Origin: Acanthaster planci
Lineage: Eukaryota > Echinodermata > Asteroidea > Valvatida > Acanthasteridae
Assembly (NCBI RefSeq): GCF_001949145.1
Contig: NW_019091406.1
Coordinates: 973,576-1,037,575 of the forward strand
Direction of reading: 5' to 3'
DNA: 64,000 bases
The notes beneath the pieces were generated by a model. The model made no database searches and was not told the DNA's origin. It saw only the letters and a program-made list of their open reading frames with translations. This document shows positions 26,731 through 40,600 of this stretch, piece by piece. The position numbers and the translations under genes were made by a program. Within the stretch, counting starts at the first letter, position 1; the number at the start of each line of letters is the position of its first letter.

Positions 26731-29700
26731 CTAAGAAGCTGCCTCTGGAGTTGACGTACTTGAAGAGCTAACGGCTACACTAGAACTGCTGACACTATTT
26801 GCGGTTGCTGTATTATTTTTGTCAGCTGGGTTTTTCCTTCCAGGTAGAAGGTAGGGTTGTTTGGCTAAGGTCAGAACATCGACTCGATCCTCTTTCTGGT
26901 AGACTAGGCACTGGCGGATGAAGTCCTAGACAAAAGGGTGGCAAAAAAAAGGGATTTAGTTAGGGTTCCAGGTTTGCAAAATGAGTGATTTCCCGTGAGC
27001 CTCTTGACTTGGCATTGTGTCCAAAAAAGACAATGCAGTTCTGAGGCTTCGGCTATTTACCATAAATGGCAAAGAATTAAGGTGTATTGGGAAAATTTAA
27101 ATCATATAATGCCTGGCACCAGCAATGGCAGGCCTTAAGATTAATAAGCAACGCCATGGTATTATTTATAGTGTTATGGGTCCTCCCAGGTTTAAAAAAA
27201 TCAACCAGGATGATTTTGCCAGAAAATATAATAAGAGCTATCCACCTCAACCAAAAATCCTATGATGGTACCTTAAAAATCCTATTTTAAGAAAAAAATC
27301 CTACTCTTCACTGTCGCGTAACTCGAAGCTTGATTTGTATGTAAACTATCGAGCAAGCGCGATGTATAGTCTGGGCTCCAGACTGATTTTGCTTATACAT
27401 CCATAGTTTACGAACAGTGCACAAACTGTACAAACGAAGCAGCAACAGACAATAGAGGGCCTCGTGGATGGACACCAGGTCATGCGTATTGCATGCGTTT
27501 GCATGGCATTTTCGATACTGTCGACGACTGATGTTACCACGCGAAATTACCTCATGAAAAATGTCAATTTTCATGCCAAACAATAGGTAAAAAGCTAAAA
27601 TAACTACACAGCTTATTTTTTTGGTACATTGTATTTTATTGAGAAAAACTGTTGTGTCGTATTGTCACTGAAAAATCGTACAAAATACGATAAAATCGCA
27701 CTAGTTGGCAGCTCTGTGTAGGGACTGGGGACCAATTAAATCGCAGTAAGAAAAATTTCCTGCACAGGGGAGGATTTAGGAAGGATCCTTAACAAAATTG
27801 CCTGCAGGAATCTTTGGAGTTGATCTAGCCAAGAGAAAAGCACCAACCTTTGCCTCGGGGCTGACGACTGGCTTGGTTGGGAACTGGACCTGGGTGGCTT
27901 TGAGAATCGTCTTTTGCTCCAGGATGGATGCCTGGGACAGGTTGTGACCAAAGGGCTGGAAAGGAACAAAGTCCGGACGGTTATCAAAAGAAACTCCACA
28001 AAAGTACTCTTGATGTCAGCCTCCCACGATGCCATTGCCAGCTAACAAAGCGCCCTCTCTTGTTCACATACTGCCCCCCGTATAGATTGATGAGGTGGAA
28101 TTGAGGGAGGCTCACCTTCTTCCCATACAGACACTGATAGAAGATGACGCCAACGGACCACACATCCACCTTGGAGGATATCTTGGGGGGCTCCTGGCCG
28201 ACTTGAAAACACTCTGGGGGCAGGTACCTGAAATACAAACACACAAATGCACACCGTATATTTTAAGAAGTTCTCTGTCATTGCTTTAATACAGTTTTTA
28301 AAGCATGTGCAAGACGGACTGTGAAATGCTTTTCTTGATGAACCCATGAAACAGAAGTTCAGAGATTGAAAACAAATTTTAAACATATTAAAACTTTAAA
28401 AAGCATCTTCCTCAAGGGTCCCTGCCTACTTAAAGTCCCATGCTATTAAATGTTACAAGGCTAAGACATTAAAAAGTGGGTGTATGCAAATTCACGCGAG
28501 TGCATTTCTTGACTACATCAATCGGTGAGACTCACCAGTATGTTCCCGCCCCTTGTGATGTTAGGTCCATACCACCTTCTTGTGAGTTGAAGTGATCATC
28601 GTCCATGATCTTGGACAGACCAAAGTCTGTGATCTTGATTTCCCCGCTGACATTACCTGAACTTAGAAGAATGTTACCTGCAGTATGGAAATGGAAGTTA
28701 CATCGGCATATTAAACGTCGCCAAGTCAGGAACTGTAATGCTCTACCAATATCAAGATTAACATAACCCTAACTCCTGACGCCATTGGGTCCATCCTACA
28801 AAATCCTCCAACTACCTCCGTGTAAAAAAAATCGGACTGAAGTCTTAGAGCCTTTCCATGTACATGTCTTTCGGTCCATTCCACATCCGCATCCGTTAGC
28901 CGTGTTTCACTCCCATGCTATTTCAACAAACACTTTCTCTTCAGCTTTAATATGCATATAGACTCCAGGCCCAATGAAAACATCTTCAACTGTATCTTTA
29001 ATGTATTCCTTATGGATACGGTCAGTGCATCAGTCCTTAAGAAATTCCTGTCAACAAATTGAGGAAGTACAAACAATATCCTGGAGCAGTGCCGTTGATT
29101 CCATACATAATTTAGGCCTAAAGTTATGCATGGATGGGCACAGACAAGACATGGTCCAGCCCAAGACCTTCACATCCCTCAATTTCAAATTCCATCGAAC
29201 CCTTTTAGCACACAACATAAATTCTCAAAAATCCTCACAAAACCACACATGATTTGGGAAGACTTGAGCGGGTCAATCCTCACAAACCCTAATTTGCCCA
29301 AAATTCAACATCTTGGTCCAATATTACACAGCTACCAAAGAGAACTACTTGGTGAATTTATGTGTGCTAAGGAAACACAACAGCAGCTGAATTCTGTGTT
29401 GAATTCAGTATTGGTTTTATAACTCACCTGGTTTGAGATCATAGTGTATGACGGGCGGCTTACGCTCGTTGAGATATTTCAGGGCTGAGACAGTCTGCAT
29501 CATGATGGAGCGTGCCTCCCTCTCGCTGATGATCTTGTGCTGCTTCAGGTAGAAATCTAGATCATTACCCGGGCAGTATTCCAACACTGTGCAAAATCTG
29601 ACCAACAAACAAAAGGAGGCCAACGGGGAATTGGTTTGTTTCTTTCACTGTTCATGTCTTTTGTAAGCTGTCGAATCATACATGTACCTTCTCCTGTTGT

Positions 29701-32700
29701 AAGGTTTCTGTGGTTCAAATACCTGCTAGGAATTGATTCATCTCCTGTTTTTTTTTCAGTTCTGTGTGCTACTTTTTTCATAGTTTGTTAATGCATCTAG
29801 CTCATCTCTCTATTCTAATCAACTAAGGATTTCATGATACTGCTGAGGAGTACGTATCAAATTTACACGCTTAGCAAGTGTCCACTGGGAACCAGTTGTA
29901 AACAACACACACTACATTACATTTTGGCTAGTGTGCTGTTCTCAGCTGTGTTTTTTTTTCTTTCATGCTAAGCAGAAGTGGGTGCCAAGCAGGTCACCAA
30001 AACTGGCCCCTGCTCTGTATCTTGTTTCATCTTGCTTTGGAGTAAACTTATTGCTTTTAACCTCATTTTGAGCACGGGTTTTTCCTCCGTTAGTCTTGTA
30101 TTTCATGACATTAAGTTAGTTAATATGATAAACTGTAAGAATCGTTGCAGAAAAGATTTATTTCTTTCTGTAGTGTTTTCCCCCAAAGGAGGTAACAATA
30201 CGAGTTGGAGTTTGACATTGATGTGATCAACGTCTGACAGACATGAAAACCCCTCACATTCTGCTGAAACGAATGAAGTTTCTGAAGGGATTTGACAGTC
30301 CAAATCATAGTAGGCTTAGATGACACTTTGGTACATTGATCCACTCTCACTTACGAATTTGAGTCGATTTCAAAGACATCGTAAAGCTTGACAACTCTTT
30401 GGTGATCCAAGCTTTTGTGAATTTCATATTCCCTAAGCGCGTGTCTGAAATGAAAAGAGGTGTAAAATTAACATATCATTTGTTTTGATTCACAACAAAG
30501 AAAGACTGAAAATCTACGGACAAACGGTGCTGTGTCAGAGTGGTTAAAAAAACACTGGATACGTGGGGATAGACAAACAGGAATTTTTCTACAGAGTTAA
30601 AAATACCAATATCGCAATTTACAAATATTCAAACTTTATGCTCATTTCATCGGAGAAAGTTACGAAGAATGCAAGAACCCATTCTGGCTACTGTAACACT
30701 GAATGGGCCATCCTGAAACTCCATGTGAGGAAAGTTCCAGACTGAGTGCGTGAGCACTGCCGTCCTTACTTGATGTAGTTGGCTTTCTTATCTTCCTTCC
30801 ACTCCTTGTTGAGTTGATGAATCTTGCAGGCCACGTATCTCTGCTCCTTGAGATCGAAACCCTGAAGACAGAAAACAGAATGAAAATCAGTGACCTCTCA
30901 CAAAAACACGAGTTGAGTTTATTGACCAAAAGAGCTTTTTTGATGGGGGCTCAAATCTCATGTACAAGTGGAATGCACAACTTCTACGTCGGTAGGTTAA
31001 TGTTTAAATTTGATTGGTGCTATGACGGAGGGTCATACAACAAAAGCAAGCTGCCCCGTTTTACTCAAGGGCCATTTTTCAATTCTACGTTTTTTCCCAC
31101 ATCACAGAATCATTTCTGATAGTTTACCATTAGAACCAAATGGAAATACTTCCTATCTCTGGCCCCTCATCGCACGGCTACAAATCTCTGTGGCAGAAAG
31201 TTAAATTGTCTCGAGCCAAAGAGTCTCAAACAACTAACTTCATGAAGTAACAGCGTGGAGCTAGAGGCGAAGACAACGGTATGGAAAATGTCCACATCTG
31301 GGGGAATTCAAGAAAACCTGTTCATCTCACTCTGTGTACTTCGCTGAAGCCCCCTTTGCCCAGTAGGCCTAGCAGCAGGTACTGGTTGTTGAGGGTCTGG
31401 TGCTGGTTGAAGCGCGACTGGTCCTCGTTGTGTATCCTCTTCAGCTCCCGTATATGCACGTTCCGCTCTCGTTCCAGTTTCTCCAGCTCAGCTTGCAGAT
31501 CAGCTTCCTCCTGTGATTGAGGGAAGAGACACTGAGGGATTTGGCAACAATCATTCAGGTGAAATTGAGTGTATGCTCTCTGTGTGTGGGTAAAGCTTTC
31601 ATCTGAGAAAAATAAACGAAATAAATAATGCTTTGAGTGTGATTGGAGCTTGAGGCCGTTTTCCAATACTCAACTTCGTCTCCGTCTCAGGCTTCGTCCC
31701 CAAAACCAATCCCCGATTGTGGGCCTGGAGCGTTTAAATCAAATTGGATTACTGTATGTTTTTGCTCTCTTGCATCTTATTTGATGTTTTGTGGCACTAT
31801 TAGACTAATTAGTGCGCTTACAGCTTCAAAGTCAGGTAGTAAAAAAAAACAGTTGAAGCCCGAGACAGAGCCGAAGTTGAGTATTGGAAAACGGCCTCAG
31901 TTACTGTCGAATGCCATCATGACTCCGACACAGAACTAGACCAATTCTAGTATCACATCCCCTCATTTGATGAACATGTTGGGGATCGGTCGCCGATTCA
32001 CCATCTTTTGATCTCACAATTTTTTCTGTCCACAAGCTCACCTTCCTAAGCGAGGCCAGTCGCAGCTTGAAGATCTCATCCCTCTCGTAGTACTCCAGCG
32101 GGGTCATGGCAGGCTCAACGGCAGGCTTGGCAAACACGTCCTCCGGCCCGTTGGCCATGGTGGCAGCCTTGGCGGCCTTGCTGGCCTTGGCCGTGGCCGC
32201 CTGGGGCGTGGTAGGGGGCTTCTTCTTGGTCAGCAGCTTCCGTTGGTGCTCGATCTCCTCCTTCTCTTTGCTGAGCCGCTCTTGCTGCCTGGGTCACCAC
32301 AGGAAAGATGGAGGAATGCAGGTAAGGGAAGAATACAAAACTATTAAACTTAGGGGCAACTTGAGGTCGACAAAAATCCTGTTAAACCTCATAAAACCTC
32401 AGAGCAAACCTGGAGTTGTTGAATTTGCACCGTCTGGGCCACTACAAGAATGAAGAGGAATGTAGGTTTCCACCCTGAGCTGAAGTGCGCCCTCAACGGC
32501 GAAAGACAGACAGATGGTACTAAGTTTTCCAACTGGGTCCTTGCACACGTTCGGTATGCACGTGAAGACCATACATTCCAGACTAAATTTGTTGCGCGTA
32601 CTCAGCATGCTCTGCGTCAAACCCGTGTAAACTCACGTGCCTATGCCGTAAGTGGGTATCAAAGGACGGTCGATTTGGTTTCAAAACAAGCCCTCTTATG

Positions 32701-35700
32701 TTCCTGCTCGAAGCGGATAGGAAGGAACGCACAATTAAACGACGGGAACCTGGAGGTTTCACCCTGAGATATCCTACAAAAGCCTCTTAAACTTCGCATC
32801 TAGAGGTAAACCTTGAGTTACTGCTCGTTTTATTCAACATTCTTTCCTGATAACAATGCCATTGTGGTTGTATACACTGGCAGTCATAAACTATTTTGAA
32901 ATAATGGTACTTACTTTTGAGCAATCAGAAATCACATCTTATTGGCATTCCTTGGGAAACTCCAGGACAACAAAACCACAGTCAACTGAGAGAGTGTGGG
33001 TCATCTACACAAAGTTAAGCAGTTTGAAAAGCGTCACACAGAAGAGGAGCCTGGCCTTACTTGATTAGATCTGTGAATGCGTAGCCATCTTGCCAGGTCT
33101 CCACAAACTGCGCCCCTTGCCTCTTGGTGGTGAACTGTCCCAACCGTAGCCGGTTCTCCATGCTTTTCCGCCGCGCCTCTTTCATGTCGATATCAGACTG
33201 TTGATGACAGATGGGAAAGAATTTGGTCATACGACAGAGAGAAGCTACTTTCCCAGTGATTAGCAGTAGTACTGAAAATACACATTGAACAGNNNNNNNN
33301 NNNNNNNNNNNNNNNNNNNNNNNNNNNNNNNNNNNNNNNNNNNNNNNNNNNNNNNNNNNNNNNNNNNNNNNNNNNNNNNNNNNNNNNNNNNNNNNNNNNN
33401 NNNNNNNNNNNNNNNNNNNNNNNNNNNNNNNNNNNNNNNNNNNNNNNNNNNNNNNNNNNNNNNNNNNNNNNNNNNNNNNNNNNNNNNNNNNNNNNNNNNN
33501 NNNNNNNNNNNNNNNNNNNNNNNNNNNNNNNNNNNNNNNNNNNNNNNNNNNNNNNNNNNNNNNNNNNNNNNNNNNNNNNNNNNNNNNNNNNNNNNNNNNN
33601 NNNNNNNNNNNNNNNNNNNNNNNNNNNNNNNNNNNNNNNNNNNNNNNNNNNNNNNNNNNNNNNNNNNNNNNNNNNNNNNNNNNNNNNNNNNNNNNNNNNN
33701 NNNNNNNNNNNNNNNNGTGAGGTTCAGTATGCTTTCTAGTGCAGGAGCCTAGGGGGTTAGGGTTAAGATACTGATTCCGACCCCATTTCCTTCCCAACAT
33801 GCACTCCAACTCCTGTTCTGGTAACTTTGCAATTGGGATTTACGCATTATGTTCAAGACACCTGTTTCTTCACTACAAAAGCCATTCTCTCTCTTTATAG
33901 CAGACACTTTGCCTGGCTCTGTACCTGAACATGGACATGTAGGGGCCATGTGGTTTGGACTGTGTGCCAACATTTTTCAACAGAATGCACACAAACATGG
34001 ACAGCCATCACAGGAGATGCATGATAAAGTGTCTTTCAGCAACTTCTGTCGGTGACGGTGCACCACTGCCCAAAGTAATGCATTCGACTGTGGAAGCCAG
34101 TAACTAGTAGCTACATCCCATAGGCTTGCGTACTACTACTGACTGCAGGTGCGCAATTCAGACAATTCTCCTTTGATTTTGTTTCTTTTTTAACCCTCCG
34201 AAGGCCTTGTTCTGCCGTGAAGTCCAGCCCATACCAACCTTCTCTATCAACAACTTCTTTGTCATGTTCATGCTCTTGGCCATCTGTTTCTGTAGCATCT
34301 CCAGCTGCCTCTGGGCCTCTGTGTGTGTCTACAAATACAAGAGAACAAGCAGGTACACCTCACACTCAACGAATCACCATTCAGACTCTTGAAAGTTAAG
34401 TATCCACAGCAAGAGTTCAGCCTATGCAAAGCGCGTCGTGTTCCATGAAGTAAAATTCATGGCTATTTCACTAACCTGCACACAATAATTACACAGCTTC
34501 TGAACTAGAAAATGACCCAGTGTATGAGTGATTTCGGGTTCCAAAAGTGGCTAAAATAACTGGTCACTACAGCAGCTTGAGAATCCAGCTTGAAATTGGA
34601 TGTAAGCGTCCTGGCCGACAACTTGCAATGGACAGCTACTAATGCTGTCCCTTGGGCTCTCTGATGTGTTTGAAGTACCTGACAGCCTCATTTTTCTGTT
34701 AATCTTGCTTACTTCCGAGTTCATGCTGATCCGTACACCTTCCAAAGTCGCGAGTGAGCAAATACTGTGTGTAACCTGCCTCACCTGTTTCAATGACTGT
34801 AGAGCTGTCTGTGATTCCCTGATGCCGCTTGTTACTTTCCCTTCCAAGCTGTTAATATCTTCCATTGTCATAAGGGTCTATATAACGAACAGAAGAAAAA
34901 AGCACAACATGACCACCTAAGTCCTCTGGCATTTCCACCAGGAACCTTCTAGACACTCTCAGAAATCCATCAACGTGAAGGAAACCCACAATGTGTTCTT
35001 TGTACCTTCCATGGAAAGTATTAGTGATGGGGCTCTACCTCCTGTGAAAATCCTCCAACATCTTTGGATGGATTTTAAAGAATAAAGGTGTTCCTTACAA
35101 TCCCAAATCTGTCAAAAATATGGATTGTGCTTTTCTGTTTAACTTCAAAAACTTATTACTTAGGTAATATGGACTTATAACCGTTGCCACAGGCAAGCTG
35201 ACCCCTGTCACTAACAAATCACAATACATTTCTGAAACACCTGACTGTCATATTAAACCCAATAACGTTTATCTTTGAAGCAAATCCCCAGGCAATCTGG
35301 TTGGGAATTCCCCAATCTCTTCCACGGGGCAGGAGCGCAACAGTCTTGTCGGGTCAACTTTCAGAGTGTATCAAGCCCAATGTGAGGTAAGATGCTAGAC
35401 CATATAATGGGCAGTTCTGAAGGATCTTGCAGAATTAGGGTCAACTTCTGCTACAAGCACTAGCAACGTTTGACTCAAGACTTTAAGCTCTTGGTGGTAA
35501 GGACAACTACCTGGGTGGCACATGTAGCAGTTTCCTTGCGTGGCATGTGCGGCGGTGGGTATGAAATGGTGGACAGATCCATGTGATTTGTGCTGCCAGA
35601 CGGCGATTGAGGATACTGCCGACAAAAGAAACACAACCAGGAAGATTAGCAACCATCACCAAAATGTAGATATGGACTCACCAAACCCTAGTAAATCCGG

Positions 35701-37896
35701 GGTGAGACTGGAGGAAAATGAAATAGCCGCAAAATTATCTGCGTTGGCATAAAGGCACCCCTTAAGGTACCTTTTCTCCTGTCAACTTTTGTCAACTTCT
35801 ATATGTAAAAACACTGTAACGGTAAACCATGGTTTTTCTGGATTTTGAAAGAGATTGTTTGAATAAATCCTGAAATCAAGAAAAATCCTGACAAATCTCA
35901 CCAAGTCTATAACCCTCCTTCTGTTTTAACCGTCAAAAACGCCTTCCACTTGATTTCCCCCGGTACACAGACACATATGGGAAATTTGACTGGTTTTGAC
36001 TGATATGACAACTATGCCAAGAGTGTATCTTAGCATAGGAAGGTTAAGGTTTCAGATGTCCTAAGAACACGTAACAATTTGGGGGGGGTTTCAAATTCAG
36101 AAATGGCATCTGCTGCTGAGCATGCTCTACGGACATGAACCTGAGGCAGAGCCAAGTTTTTATCATTTGCAAGTTTAGTATTGATGTAAGAATAAGTAAG
36201 CAATGATTGGCGAGACTTAGTTACAAATGAGCTCAACAAAGAAATCTGCTACTAAGTCTCAAAAAACTGGCTTTCAGCAAAATCTGGTTATAAGCCAAAA
36301 TGTCATTGTGCGTCTCCTGTGAATGGTTCCCTGCTGATATTTTACGAAGCAGAGTGTGTGCCTGGGTTCTTACCGGTGGTTGTGAGGTGGAGGGGGATCT
36401 CGGCAAGAGGACAGGATTTGGAGCTCGTCCCGGGCTGTTTCCTGTCGTCTTGAAATATTCACTAATTTTTTTGGCGTTGTGACCATGACCTGAGATACAA
36501 AAGAAAAACCACACACATAATTTAACCAATGGGGACTCATGCCTGCACTTGTATTTTTTTGCCTTTACCTGACGCCAACCAGGCTTGAAACACATCATCA
36601 CTGTCTTTCCCTAAAGGTTTTGTTACACTCCTGCGCTTATGATGCCATGTGTGGGTGTTCTCTGAAGCAACCGTGGTTTGTGACTAGAAACGCAAGAACA
36701 GAAATTGAATCTGTCTGCTTTGCGTCATAGCATACTTTCTTTTTTCAGCATTCGTTTCACCGTAACACTTCAGAAATTTCTGCTTGAAGTATTCTGAATC
36801 CTCCAATACGCAGGGACATAATGGAACACCCTTTTAATTCAAATTCACATCAAACGCTGTGTTAAGTAATCAAGACCGGCATCTACCTTTCTCAATCCTA
36901 CAAAATCCTCCAAAATTTGCAGTCAATGTTAATTGAACTGAGAAGGTTAGTATTAATTTTGTCCACGACCAAGCTGTACACATGAATTGTTGCAGTGAGA
37001 TGCATCCTAAGTTTAAGAAGTCCCTGTGCCAATCCAACGACAGTTTAAAGTTGTGAGATCATAAGTGTCTTCAACTGCCATGAGGCATTAGCATCAACAC
37101 CACAAAGGTCCATCCGGTTTTAAAAATGCATTTCAAATAAACTCAAACCAAAATGAGAGTTCCATTTACGCAATCCAGAGGCACAAATCTTACTTCAAAT
37201 GACATTTTAATGTTGACGGCCCTTTGAATCTTTCCTCACCTCCACCGGAGTTCTGATCGTGATTTTCCGGTAGTTTCCTTTTTCTTCTCCTTTCCTTTCT
37301 CTCCGGCGTTCCGGTCGTAGCCGCCCGCAATGCCTGGTTACACAGGGCAGGAAAGATTAAGTGCACGCAACTGCGGAATAAACCTGGCCTTCACAAATGG
37401 CGTACAATGGCATGATGAGGTCTGAGCACTTTTTGTGTGTGACTTCATCCCAATCCAAGTATCCCACAGCTTCTCCTCGTCTTCTACCTCCCAACCTTGT
37501 CCAGCTCACGCGTGTGACATCATTGTGACTTAATCCTTACCCATTCGCACAATATGGTCTTAAAAAACCACTAAAACCAGAAATAGATCACAGTGGTGTG
37601 TGTATGCCTATGCATTTTGATCATGAATCAGATTGAATCTAGGAATGTGAGGCCACGTCTGGACAGACTGGTTTGAGGCAATGGCTTTGGACTTTAGCCA
37701 CTGGTGCCATAGCCATTAACAATCTTCTTTTTGGGGCCAATACCTGAATATCGCTGTCCTCTGTCTGTGGACTGTGGCTGCCGGCACTCTGACTGGAATC
37801 ATCGTCGATAACGATGGGCGGCTGGCTCCGGGTGCCCTTGAAGCGGGCCTCCAACCGCTCCAGCCGCTGGGGATCAAAATTGCGGAAGTCCTGCAT
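26731..37896 (-). CDS. TLK: Tousled-like serine/threonine kinase, 16 coding exons, 707 aa
   Basis: Nuclear kinase of the Tousled-like family, which phosphorylates the histone chaperone ASF1 and acts in S-phase chromatin assembly. Exons, 5' to 3': 37744-37896, 37240-37333, 36374-36489, 35511-35615, 34785-34877, 34239-34328, 33061-33197, 32042-32288, 31331-31510, 30770-30861, 30355-30444, 29428-29597, 28536-28677, 28116-28227, 27848-27955, 26731-26925. All phases join. Visible parts: basic nuclear-signal-like RKERRRKRK (about 62-71), the family KISEYF box in exon 3, coiled coil about 157-390, glycine loop GKGGFSEV (about 397), Lys418 in [16 protein letters not shown] (517-524), DFG (540-542) and [13 protein letters not shown]. 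The C-terminal tail is Ser/Ala-rich and unlike vertebrate tails. Vertebrates have TLK1 and TLK2; one undivided gene is expected here. Confidence 0.97.
31651..31899. mobile_element. MITE-like element with about 45-bp inverted ends
   Basis: The left end TGAGGCCGTTTTCCAATACT, then CAACTTCGTCTCCGTCTC, is mirrored by the right end with few mismatches (inverted reading TGAGGCCGTTTTCCAATACT, then CAACTTCGGCTCTGTCTC). 249 bp, AT-rich inside, no ORF, no obvious target-site duplication. In a kinase intron. Confidence 0.85.
33293..33716. other. Assembly gap (424 N)
   Basis: Unresolved bases. The flanking kinase exons (34239-34328 ending LLIEK, and 33061-33197 beginning [10 protein letters not shown]) join in phase 0 and in the family's expected order, so the gap probably lies in an intron and hides no essential exon. 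Confidence 0.95.
35845..35905 (+). repeat. Dispersed repeat, AAGATTGTTTGAA family, copy 2
   Basis: Shares AGATTGTTTGAA, TGAAATCAAGAAAAATCCTG and ACAAATCTCACC with 3600-3690, same strand. Confidence 0.5.
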
Positions 37897-37901
37897 TGCG
37901 C

Positions 37902-40521
37902 CTGCCTCACAGAAGCGAAGAGATGACTGACATGTATGCTACTAGCGAAGACGGTGTTTTACATCCTTCGTATTCTGAAACAAAGTTTAGAAACAGTGAA
38001 CTGACAAGTTTTCTTTTAGCGTAAAAGGCATGACCAATCCTGATGTGGGTCAAAATGTCACATTTATCATACCATTTTTCAGACAATTTCTGAAAGTCAA
38101 TGAACAAATATAACTCCGAACTGGAAGTTGACAAACTAACTCTCTCTGCTTCACCTCAGAGACTAGATCCCCAACTTCCAGTATCTTAGAAAGCTGATAT
38201 CAACCATCAATCTGACATATACCATGTTGTTTCTCTTGTATGGCATCACAGAAATGCTGGTGATACATGTGTCGTCATCTTTGCATGTCTCCCATGAAGA
38301 GTAGCTGGGGCAATGCTTGCACGAGAGTACTTCATCCGGACTAAAGTTCCAGAAAACTGATCCCGAGAAACAGTTCAGTAAGCTAGCATACTTGACTTGT
38401 GCGCAAATCCTCACAAGTGACGGTTATTGGATCAGTGAGAAATTAGGCTCTCAATCACGAATATGTAAGAGGTGTGGCAATGGGGTTTACTTTTCTCCAA
38501 AGTGAGGCACCATGTGCAGCTGCACATGTCCCTGATTCTGCCAGACTCCGTAACAGGTAGCAACAACTTACAAACAGGTTTTCTGATTTAATTCCCCTTG
38601 AAAAAAAATCCTCCAAAGCCTTAAGAAGTCAAACGAGAAATTGCATTTCAATGACGTCTGGGGCTTACGTTGTGATATTTTGGTGAATGGAGAAAAATAG
38701 TCACTACTGAGAAATGAACCTGTGGCCTCAAGATCCAGGATTATCAACATTATCCATTTGACCATCCAAGCCAGTGATAACATGACCCAGGGGTTATCAA
38801 GTCTTGAGAGCATGCGGTCAAATCCCGGAAGGGCCATGCCAGCAAGCAGCAATTTTGTTTCCCTATCCAAAAAAGACCAAATATTTTCCATTAGTGAATC
38901 AAAAACCCAGTTTACTTGCAGGATATATCTCACTTTGCTTTTCGTTATCTATGGCACTAGAGGGTTTTTTTTAGAAGGAAAATTGCATAAGGTATGAATT
39001 CCATCTGAAAACCAGACACAGATCTGTCGTGGTAAAATGTTAGTCTCCAAAATGACTCACTATGCATGGTCAATTGCCATGTCAGCAACAAAAAGAAAAA
39101 GCACACCAGTACCACCAGCTCACACTCGGTATCGCTGCCAAATTATGGGCAAGTCCCATTTGTGAATTTGTTGAAAGTCTCTGGTAATAAAACTGTGGCA
39201 TGTGTTACCAATCTTGTGTATAATGTACACGTACGTTGCACCACCTGTAGCGTTGCTGGAATGTAACTGTACAGACGGCGCTATCTGGAATCTTGCACAA
39301 ATTTACTGCACTCCATGCTGAGATGATTTGCCTTTGAACACGTTGAATGAAATCCCTTCATAAGATAATCAATTAGGAGGAGTGCAATAAATTTGTGCAA
39401 GAGATAGTCGAGATTGCGCTCAACAGGTGCACCACTCTTTCCAAAATTGTTTACTACATGATGTAGGTCTAGGCCTGCTACTGCACTAGTCACTTGGAAA
39501 ATAGGCCTACAAACATGACAAATAAAAATACATACACTTATATATCCTTTCTTTCTCCTACACCTAAACAACACTGCAATCCAGCATCATCATTTCAACA
39601 AAACCATGCGACAGAAAAACACAAAAAAATGAAATGAAAAAAAGCTGAATGAGTCCCTATTTAATGTCAATGGCTCAATTGTAGCCTTGCAGTTTTGTTT
39701 TAATTGCATTGTAAATTGGTGACCAAATTTTACCTCTAAACAACGCAGAAAAGCCTTAACTAAAGCCTAATCTGAAGTTAAATGTTTTTGAAGTGTCTGG
39801 TTAAGTAAGTACAAATGCATTCCATTCAGAAATCGTGCAAGGTACATGTACATAAGAGAACTTCAATACATGTTAAGAAATTCGGTCCCAGGAAAAAATC
39901 CAAGATGGCGCTTTCCTGCTACCCAGAGACGTAAACATCTTTCAATCTTTCTCAAACAAACTACTGCACAAACTTCACCACGATAGGCACAACAAACAAA
40001 AATTGTCTACAGAATACACTTCAGAATTTGAACATGAAATCCCACCTCTTAACTGGAAATTGTTGCAAGGTTTTGCGCCGCATGCGCCGACGAACACCTC
40101 TGTTTTTACTCTAGCGTGTGTGGATATGTCACCAGTCTCGGCCGGTATCGACTGACGTCACCGTCTGTCTCGGCTCCTTTCGGAACTTTTCGGAAAGAAA
40201 TCCTTGAACCCTGCCACCGAATTCTGCAGTAGCCGGGTCAGGGTGAAATCAATTTCCGCCTCAAAGTTTGAATATTTTCATGACGTCATCTTCCCTTTCC
40301 TGAATGACCACGTTTTCGTTGCAAAATTCCATGCGGAATTCCGGAAAAGAAAACAGAGCTGAAGCCTTACTCCAAATCTAGTTATTTTGAGAAGCGCCGA
40401 CGTTGATATATTGAGATTGACATTGAGCCGGGCGAGAAAGTGATGATGTCACGTCACGTTCGCAGGCGGGAAACTGGGTTAGATATGATAATTTAATTGG
40501 ATGGGCTAGGGGTGGACGTAC
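37902..40521. other. Probable first intron of the kinase gene
   Basis: The first coding exon begins at an AG acceptor (exon edge 37,901, ATG at 37,896), so at least one non-coding exon lies upstream. I see no coding exon in this stretch. A weak tRNA-like minus-strand segment near 38.7 kb is too degenerate to call. Confidence 0.55.
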
Positions 40522-40600
40522 CTGCAAGACAGGAGATGTGTAGGCGAGTGGATATGGTTTGGAGAACTATGCTAAAAAAAAAAAAAAAAGATAACAAAAA
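40522..40600 (-). promoter_or_regulatory. Candidate non-coding first exon and promoter of the kinase gene
   Basis: On the minus strand the sequence CCTGTCTTGCAG is followed by a perfect-looking donor GTACGT (40,521-40,516). A run of A bases lies just upstream near 40,575. CpG-containing sequence at 40,060-40,460 would fall inside intron 1. There is no direct evidence of transcription. Confidence 0.35.

Noticed and set aside
33057-33809. 250-codon minus-strand open frame
   Set aside because: Most of it is N from the assembly gap. Only the kinase exon 33,061-33,197 is real.
38693-38780. tRNA-like minus-strand segment with a GGTTCATTTCTC word
   Set aside because: The A-box and stems are too degenerate to call a tRNA or SINE by eye.
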